NCBI GenBank assembly: GCA_913774845.1
Contig: CAJYJO010000032.1
Coordinates: 1-51,441 of the forward strand
DNA from: an uncultured Microbacterium sp.
GTDB lineage: Bacteria; Actinomycetota; Actinomycetes; Actinomycetales; Microbacteriaceae
Direction: 5' to 3'
DNA: 51,441 nucleotides
The notes beneath the pieces are model-generated. The model was given only the letters and a program-made list of their open reading frames with translations, was not told where the DNA came from and made no database searches. Shown here piece after piece: positions 46,597-51,441 of this stretch (positions are counted from its first letter, which is position 1; the number at the start of each line of letters is the position of its first letter). The translations under genes and the position numbers were made by a program.

Positions 46597-47481
46597 ATGA
46601 CGGCGACGATTCTCGACGGTAAGGCCGCCTCGGCGGCGATCAAGGCGGAGCTGACCGAGCGCGTGGCGGCGCTGCGGGCGAAGGGCATCGTCCCGGGCAT
46701 CGCGACCGTGCTCGTGGGCGCCGACCCGGCCTCGCAGCTGTACGTCGGCATGAAGCACAAGCAGTCCGAGGCGATCGGCATGAACTCGATCCAGGTGGAG
46801 CTTCCCGCCGAGGCGACGCAGGCCGAGGTCGAGGACGTCATCGATCGCCTCAACGCCGATCCGGCCTGCCACGGCTACATCGTGCAGCTGCCGCTGCCGA
46901 AGCACATCGACACCGACGCGATTCTCGAGCGCATCGACCCCGCCAAGGATGCCGACGGCCTGCACCCCACCAACCTCGGGCGTCTCGTGCTGAACGTGAA
47001 CGCGCCGATCCTCACGCCCCTGCCGTGCACGCCGCGCGGGGTCATCGAGCTGCTGCTGCGCAACGAGTACGACCTGAAGGGCAAGGAGGTCGTGGTCGTC
47101 GGACGCGGCGTCACCATCGGTCGCTCGATCGGCCTGCTGCTCACCCGCCGCGAGATCAACGCGACCGTGACCCTCACCCACACCGGCACCGCCGACCTCG
47201 CGACGCACCTGCGCGAGGCCGACGTCATCGTCGCCGCCGCGGGCGTGAAGCACATCGTGCGCGCCGAGGACGTCAAGCCGGGCGCCGCGGTGCTCGACGT
47301 GGGCGTGACGCGCGAGACCGACCCCGAGACCGGCACGTCCCGCGTCTACGGCGACGTGCACCCCGACGTCGCCGAGGTCGCCGGCTTCGTGTCGCCGAAC
47401 CCCGGCGGTGTGGGGCCGATGACGGTGGCCCTGCTGATGACGAACGTCGTCGAGGCCGCGGAGCGCGCAGCTGCCGTCTGA
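46597..47481 (+). CDS. folD: Methylene-THF dehydrogenase / methenyl-THF cyclohydrolase
   Basis: 294 residues. Converts 5,10-methylene-THF, the product of GlyA, into 10-formyl-THF, which PurN and PurH use. Catalytic motif [15 protein letters not shown] with Lys53 (Tyr49), substrate segments [13 protein letters not shown] and [17 protein letters not shown]-binding [18 protein letters not shown], and C-terminal [20 protein letters not shown] is 5 nt before the ATG. A separate 347-bp gap from glyA suggests it may have its own promoter. Confidence 0.97.
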   Translation: MTATILDGKAASAAIKAELTERVAALRAKGIVPGIATVLVGADPASQLYVGMKHKQSEAIGMNSIQVELPAEATQAEVEDVIDRLNADPACHGYIVQLPLPKHIDTDAILERIDPAKDADGLHPTNLGRLVLNVNAPILTPLPCTPRGVIELLLRNEYDLKGKEVVVVGRGVTIGRSIGLLLTRREINATVTLTHTGTADLATHLREADVIVAAAGVKHIVRAEDVKPGAAVLDVGVTRETDPETGTSRVYGDVHPDVAEVAGFVSPNPGGVGPMTVALLMTNVVEAAERAAAV

Positions 47482-47571
47482 CGGTGAACCACGGCGTGAC
47501 GCGCGTTGAACAGACGGAGCGTCGCACGCAATGGGGCAGCGCGAGCGCTCGCGACGTGGCACAGTTTTCTC

Positions 47572-48054
47572 ATGACTGAGTCCGTGCTGAACGACCTCCT
47601 CCGCCGCGTCACCGAGAGCGGTCTGCTCGAAGACGCCCAGATCGACGAAGACAGCGTCATCGGGTCCGGACACCTGGATGCCGCCGGCGTCGAGGTGGAG
47701 GTCGACCTCGACCCCGAGCTCGACGAAGACGAAACCCCCGACCTCGACGCGATCCTGAGCAACCTGAAGGACGTGCTCTCGGTCAGCGAGGAGCGTTGGC
47801 GCGCGATCGTCGAGGAGATCTCGAGCGACATCGAGGACGCCCTCGACGACGACGAGCTCGACGCCGACGTCGACCTGCGCACCGATCTCGAAGCGATCGG
47901 CGTGGGCGTGTTCGCCGACGCGATCATCGTCGTCTTCGCCGGTCAGGTCTCGTTCCCGGATGCTCTCGTGCACGTGCAGCTCACGCCCGAGCTCGAGGTC
48001 GAGGACATCGAGATCATCGGCGACGACGAGGACGACGAGGACGACGAGGACTGA
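47572..48054 (+). CDS. Acidic protein of unknown function
   Basis: 160 residues, very acidic; the last 17 residues are almost only Asp and Glu (a run near IIGDDEDDEDDED). No signal peptide, membrane segment or Cys. The centre (VDLRTDLEAIGVGVFADAIIVVFAGQVSFPDALVHVQL) appears to be alternating strands, like small actinobacterial proteins of unknown role. I do not recognise a family. Start at 47572, where similarity of codon use begins; the frame is open back to 47506 but that part is poor in coding character. Ends at a shared hairpin terminator. Confidence 0.75.
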   Translation: MTESVLNDLLRRVTESGLLEDAQIDEDSVIGSGHLDAAGVEVEVDLDPELDEDETPDLDAILSNLKDVLSVSEERWRAIVEEISSDIEDALDDDELDADVDLRTDLEAIGVGVFADAIIVVFAGQVSFPDALVHVQLTPELEVEDIEIIGDDEDDEDDED

Positions 48055-48063
48055 CTCCCGTTC

Positions 48064-48096
48064 GAAAGGGCCGCGCCGCACCGGCGCGGCCCTTTC
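48064..48096. terminator. Bidirectional hairpin terminator
   Basis: Perfect 14-bp arms GAAAGGGCCGCGCC (48064-48077) and GGCGCGGCCCTTTC (48083-48096), loop 5 nt, between two convergent genes; A/T-ended arms suit both strands. Confidence 0.88.
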
Positions 48097-48129
48097 CCGT
48101 TCTCAGACGGTGCCGCCGAGGGACGGTTC

Positions 48130-48864
48130 TCAGGCCGCGCCGCCGCCGAGGGACCCCTTCATCGACGTGATCCGCGCCTGCTCGTCGAAGCTGAAGGTGA
48201 CGGAACCGGAGGAATCGGTGACGACCGCGCCCGAGAAGGCCCCGTCGGTCCACGTCATGGTCCAGCCGGCCAGACGCGCCAGGTTCCACACCGCGCCGCG
48301 CGGATCGGCGGGCGTCGTGGTCGACATGATGCGCGGCATCCGGATCATCGCCTCGGCTACCGTCAGCGCCGGTAACGGGGCGTCGAGAAGGAGGACGGCC
48401 CGCGTCCCGGACTCGCCCGAGGGTGCGGAGTAGTACGCCGAGCGGCCGGTGATGTCGATGGCCGCTCCGGCGATCTCGTGCGAGACCTGCGCGATCCAGT
48501 CGGCGTCGCCCGGGGCGTCCGCCGGGAACGGCACCTCGGGCGAGGTGAGTTCGGCGATCCCGTGGGCCTGTCCGTACGCCCGGAGCTGCGCGGCCACGCC
48601 CTGATCGCCGCCTCCCGCGGGGTGCGCCCACCCCCACAGCACCGACCGGGGTCCGGGGGCGATCGACGCGATGAGGTGCGCGCCGCAGACGAAACGGCGG
48701 GCGGGGTCGACGGTCGACGAGAACGCGAACGTCCCCGTTTTCAGGTCGACGTCCCACCGGTGATCGCCGAGCTCCTCGGCCGCCTGGCCCAGGGCGTCCT
48801 GGCGCAGGGCGGTGAAAAACGAGGCGCGGTCGGCGAGAGCGCGGAGGGTCGGGAAAGTCGTCAT
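48130..48864 (-). CDS. DUF6882-like protein
   Basis: 244 residues, soluble, no catalytic motif seen. The central SVLWGWAHPA with a following helical segment (AQLRAYGQAHGIAELTSPEVPF) matches the pattern of DUF6882 proteins as I remember them; identification is by resemblance only. TAGCGT lies exactly 6 nt before the ATG, so the message is probably leaderless. It runs leftward just past the hpa genes, separated by only 22 bp from hpaI's stop, but is unlikely to be functionally linked. Confidence 0.75.
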   Translation of the reverse strand: MTTFPTLRALADRASFFTALRQDALGQAAEELGDHRWDVDLKTGTFAFSSTVDPARRFVCGAHLIASIAPGPRSVLWGWAHPAGGGDQGVAAQLRAYGQAHGIAELTSPEVPFPADAPGDADWIAQVSHEIAGAAIDITGRSAYYSAPSGESGTRAVLLLDAPLPALTVAEAMIRMPRIMSTTTPADPRGAVWNLARLAGWTMTWTDGAFSGAVVTDSSGSVTFSFDEQARITSMKGSLGGGAA

Positions 48865-48870
48865 CGCTCC

Positions 48871-48876
48871 ACGCTA
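48871..48876 (-). promoter_or_regulatory. Leaderless -10 box for the DUF6882-like gene
   Basis: TAGCGT on the minus strand, 6 nt before the ATG at 48864. Confidence 0.6.
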
Positions 48877-48886
48877 GTCCCGTCGC

Positions 48887-49687
48887 TCAGTAGCTGTCGC
48901 GGCGCTCGTCGCGACCGGTGACGAACCGGGCCGCGAGCGCCTCCGAGGCCCGGGCCAGAAGCGCGACGTCGGCGCCGACGGCGACGAAGTCCGCCCCGGC
49001 GTCGAGGTACGCCTCGGCCACCGCGGGGTCGAAGGCGTTCACGCCGGCCGGGGTCCCGGCATCCCGGCACGCGGTGAACACGGCGTGCACGGCCGCGACG
49101 ACGTCGGGGTGAGACTGCTGGCCGAGCAGACCCATGGATGCCGAGAGGTCGCTCGGTCCGACGAAGACGGCATCCACCCCCTCGACGGCGGCGATCTCGG
49201 CGGCGGCGGCGACGCCCGCGGTCGTCTCGATCTGGACGGTCAGCGACACGTGCGCGGCGGCGTCGGCGAGGTAGCCGTCGACGCGGTTCCAGCGCGCGCT
49301 GCGGGCCAGGGCGCTGCCGACCCCGCGGACACCCTCGGGCGGATAGCGGGTCGCGGCGACGGCAGCCCGCGCCTCGTCAGCGGAGGACACCATCGGCACG
49401 ATGAGGTTCTGCGCGCCGAGGTCGAGCACCTGCTTGATGATCACGGGGTCGTTCCACGGCACGCGGACGACCGGGGTCACGGGATACGCCGCGGTCACCT
49501 GCAGGAGCGTCAGCACGGTCTCGAGCGAGGTCGCCGAGTGCTCCATGTCGAGCAGGAGCCAGTCCAGGCCCGAGCCCGCGGCGATCTCGGCGGCGACGGG
49601 ACTGCCCGAGCACACCCACATGCCCGCGAGCGGACGATCGGATGCCGCGAGCGCGGCCCGGAAGGTCGGGATCAGACGAAGCGGCAC
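48887..49687 (-). CDS. hpaI: 4-hydroxy-2-oxoheptanedioate aldolase
   Basis: 266 residues from a GTG at 49687 that lies inside the end of hpaH (16-bp overlap). Class II pyruvate aldolase of the homoprotocatechuate pathway: cleaves 4-hydroxy-2-oxoheptane-1,7-dioate to pyruvate and succinic semialdehyde. Visible: LDWLLLDMEHS (general base His), PVVRVPWNDPVIIKQVLDLG, YPPEGVRGVGSALARSARWN, metal ligand Glu in VQIETTAGV and Asp in VGPSDLSASMG. Length and order match E. coli HpaI (262). The frame continues upstream, but that part is a shadow of hpaH. Confidence 0.95.
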   Translation of the reverse strand: MPLRLIPTFRAALAASDRPLAGMWVCSGSPVAAEIAAGSGLDWLLLDMEHSATSLETVLTLLQVTAAYPVTPVVRVPWNDPVIIKQVLDLGAQNLIVPMVSSADEARAAVAATRYPPEGVRGVGSALARSARWNRVDGYLADAAAHVSLTVQIETTAGVAAAAEIAAVEGVDAVFVGPSDLSASMGLLGQQSHPDVVAAVHAVFTACRDAGTPAGVNAFDPAVAEAYLDAGADFVAVGADVALLARASEALAARFVTGRDERRDSY

Positions 49688-50457
49688 GAGATCGTTCCCA
49701 TCGGTCCGTAGTCGCAGAGGACGTCGTCGCCCCGCGACACCCACATCGGGCGCGTGAACGATCCTGCCAGGATGATCTCGCCCGCTTCCAGGCGCGCGCC
49801 GTGCGGGGAGAACTTGTTGGCGAGCCACGCCACGCCCGTCGCCGGGTGGCCGAGGACACCCGCGGCGACGCCGGTCTCCTCGATCTCGCCGTTGCGGCTC
49901 AGCACGCCCGGAACCCAGCGCAGGTCGATCTCGTCCGGGCGCTTGTGCACGTCGCCGAGCACCATCGCGCCGTAGGCGGCGTTGTCGCTGATCGTGTCGA
50001 CGATCGTGCGTCCCTCGAGCTCGATGTGCGAGTTCAGCACCTCGAGGGCCGGGACGGCGTAGTCGATCGCGGCGAGGGCATCGTCGAGCGTGCAGTCGGG
50101 CCCCTCGAGCGGCGTCTTCAGGACGAACGCGAGCTCGACCTCGATACGGACGTTCGAGAAGTGCTCGACGGGGATCTCGTCGCCCGACCGGTAGACGGTG
50201 TCGTCGAACATCACGCCGTAGTCGGGCTCGGTGATCCCCGTCGCCCGCTGCATCGCCTTCGACGTCAGCCCGATCTTGCGCCCGACGAGCGTGCGACCCG
50301 CGGCCAGCTGCGTGTCGCGCCAGCGGCCCTGGATGCGGTACGAGTCGTCGACCGTGGCATCCGGGAACCTCGCCGTGATGCGCGGAATCACCGAGTGCGC
50401 GCGGTCGGCCTCGGCGAGCTCGGCCGCGATGGCGTCGATCTGTGCGTCGGTGAGCAT
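49672..50457 (-). CDS. hpaH: 2-oxo-hept-4-ene-1,7-dioate hydratase
   Basis: 261 residues. FAH-superfamily hydratase adding water to 2-oxohept-4-enedioate, the step before HpaI. Motifs: RTLVGRKIGLTSKAMQRATG, EPDYGVMFDDTVY, RIEVELAFVLKTPLEGPD (metal-binding Glu residues), VGVAAGVLGHPATGVAWLAN-like segment, and GDDVLCDYGPMGTIS. AAGGAGA lies 7 nt before the ATG at 50457. It could in principle act on the related catechol-pathway hydratase substrate (MhpD type), but hpaI and hpaD beside it fix the pathway. Confidence 0.93.
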   Translation of the reverse strand: MLTDAQIDAIAAELAEADRAHSVIPRITARFPDATVDDSYRIQGRWRDTQLAAGRTLVGRKIGLTSKAMQRATGITEPDYGVMFDDTVYRSGDEIPVEHFSNVRIEVELAFVLKTPLEGPDCTLDDALAAIDYAVPALEVLNSHIELEGRTIVDTISDNAAYGAMVLGDVHKRPDEIDLRWVPGVLSRNGEIEETGVAAGVLGHPATGVAWLANKFSPHGARLEAGEIILAGSFTRPMWVSRGDDVLCDYGPMGTISCRFV

Positions 50458-50559
50458 CTGTTCTCCTTGATCGGTCTCGCGTCCCCTCCTGCGGGGAGCG
50501 TCCCCGTTCGGCGGGGTCCAGGTCGCGAGGGGCGGGTCATGGGTGGGTCTGGAGGGAGT

Positions 50560-50637
50560 CCGTGTCCCACTTCTAGCGGCACATGTCCCGATTGTGGCCA
50601 GTGAGGACGCGCTCAAGCCGCCATAAGTGGGACACGG
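50560..50637. repeat. Inverted repeat between hpaH and hpaD
   Basis: 21-bp arms 50560-50580 (CCGTGTCCCACTTCTAGCGGC) given here only by its ends CCGTGTCCCACTT and GCGGC, and 50617-50637, matching at 19 of 21 positions; 36 nt between. Lies in the 237-bp gap separating hpaD from hpaH, too large for simple read-through. May be an operator, an attenuator or a dispersed palindrome. Confidence 0.75.
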
Positions 50638-50694
50638 TCGGCGGACGTGGGATGCGAGTGGGAGGGAGGGGGGTGTGAGGAGGGGAGCAGCCGG

Positions 50695-51441
50695 TCAGAG
50701 CTGATTGCCGAGCTTGAACTCGCCGGCGGAGGAGGGGTCGGATGCCGCGGTCCCGGCGCCGACCTCCTCGGGGGCGCGGGTGTAGCTGAAACCGTCGGCG
50801 CCGATCGTCACGGCCATCTCGCTGGAGTCCTCGCGGGCGCGGACCGGCTGCGGGATGCCGTCGAGGTCGAGCACGAGCGAACCCTCGGTGTACCAGGACG
50901 GGACGACGGGGTTGCCCCACCAGTCGCGGCGTTGGTTGTCGTGCACGTCCCACGTGATGACGGGGTTGTCGGGATCGCCGGTGTAGTAGTCCTGCGTGTA
51001 GATCTCGACGCGGTGGCCGTCGGGGTCGCGCAGGTACAGGTAGAACGCGTTCGAGACGCCGTGGCGGCCGGGGCCGCGCTCGATGGCATCCGATCGGCGG
51101 AGGGCACCGAGCTTGTCGCAGACGGCGAGGATGTTGTGCTTCTCGTGCGTCGCGAAGCACACATGGTGCATGCGCGGGCCGTCGCCGCCGGTCATGGCGG
51201 TGTCGTGCACGGTGGGCTTGCGGCGCATCCAGGCGGCGTAGACGGTGCCCTCTTCGTCCTGGATGTCCTCGGTCACGCGGAAGCCCAGCGCCTGCATGAA
51301 GTTCACCGCGCGCGGCACGTCGGGGGTGATCTGGTTGAAGTGGTCCAAGCGCACGAGCTCGCCGGGGGAGTGCAGGTCGTAGCGCCACGACAGGCGCTCC
51401 TGGTGCTCGGTGTCGAAGAAGAACTCGTACGGGAAGCCGAG
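50695..51441 (-). CDS. hpaD: 3,4-dihydroxyphenylacetate 2,3-dioxygenase, 5' partial
   Basis: The frame stays open to the right edge (…PYEFFFDTEHQERLSW…), so the N-terminal third is outside the window; 248 of about 360 residues are visible. Extradiol dioxygenase opening homoprotocatechuate. The three Fe(II) or Mn(II) ligands are present: His in VRLDHFNQITPDV, His in RMHHVCFATHEKHN, Glu in GHRVEIYTQDYYTGDP. GRHGVSNAFYLYLRDP and WDVHDNQRRDWWGNP are typical of the Brevibacterium/Arthrobacter enzyme, and the C-terminus ends FKLGNQL as there. A GTG at 51354 is internal. Confidence 0.95.
   Translation of the reverse strand, partial: LGFPYEFFFDTEHQERLSWRYDLHSPGELVRLDHFNQITPDVPRAVNFMQALGFRVTEDIQDEEGTVYAAWMRRKPTVHDTAMTGGDGPRMHHVCFATHEKHNILAVCDKLGALRRSDAIERGPGRHGVSNAFYLYLRDPDGHRVEIYTQDYYTGDPDNPVITWDVHDNQRRDWWGNPVVPSWYTEGSLVLDLDGIPQPVRAREDSSEMAVTIGADGFSYTRAPEEVGAGTAASDPSSAGEFKLGNQL

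Overview
This is a contiguous piece of a high-GC actinobacterial chromosome, most likely Microbacteriaceae and probably Microbacterium. The evidence is third-codon-position GC near saturation, perM-purN-purH synteny as in other Actinobacteria, a monomeric isocitrate dehydrogenase, LAxTG-type cell-wall sorting signals, and dense use of the heptamer GGATGCC/GGCATCC, which I associate with that genus. I see no rRNA, tRNA, CRISPR array, integrase, transposase or prophage genes. Genes are truncated at both edges.

Left to right: (1) end of a Ddn-like deazaflavin-dependent nitroreductase (1-401), then REP-like repeats. (2) A five-gene operon for assimilatory nitrite reduction and its siroheme cofactor (842-7110: nirB, nirD, CysG-type synthase, hemD fused to a winged helix, sirohydrochlorin chelatase), every junction being a 4-bp start/stop overlap. 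(3) perM-like, purN, purH (7151-11007), then a repeat field with three copies of a 65-bp palindromic element. (4) A DUF1697 protein and a flavin disulfide oxidoreductase, both leftward. (5) A LacI-controlled sugar import and glycosidase operon (14141-21466: regulator, lipoprotein, two permeases, GH130, secreted six-hairpin-like protein). (6) DNA alkylation repair (21580-23759: Ada-AlkA fusion and methyltransferase). (7) A heterodimeric ABC exporter (24003-27676) behind a 24-codon leader ORF. (8) An AbiEi/DUF559 gene bracketed by palindromes of one family, a GNAT enzyme, monomeric icd, an L,D-transpeptidase, an FAD-linked oxidase and a small membrane protein. (9) Two divergent, very large secreted GH43 proteins with cell-wall sorting signals (35593-44539) sharing a promoter region with a LacI-type operator. 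(10) glyA behind a ZTP (pfl) riboswitch, then folD. (11) An acidic orphan protein, a DUF6882-like protein, and part of the homoprotocatechuate meta-cleavage pathway (hpaI, hpaH, hpaD, leftward).

Functional links: nirB/nirD need siroheme made by the same operon. purN and purH consume 10-formyl-THF, glyA and folD supply and interconvert one-carbon folates, and the ZTP riboswitch reports the state in which PurH's substrate AICAR (ZMP) accumulates. The two carbohydrate loci seem to be under different LacI-type regulators, because their operators differ (AACCGGTT core versus AGCGCT core).

The most novel material is non-coding: several families of intergenic palindromes (one with four 65-bp copies, one bracketing the AbiEi/DUF559 gene), a recurrent leaderless promoter layout (TANNNT exactly 6 nt before the start codon) at seven genes, and a heptamer that imposes otherwise rare codons.
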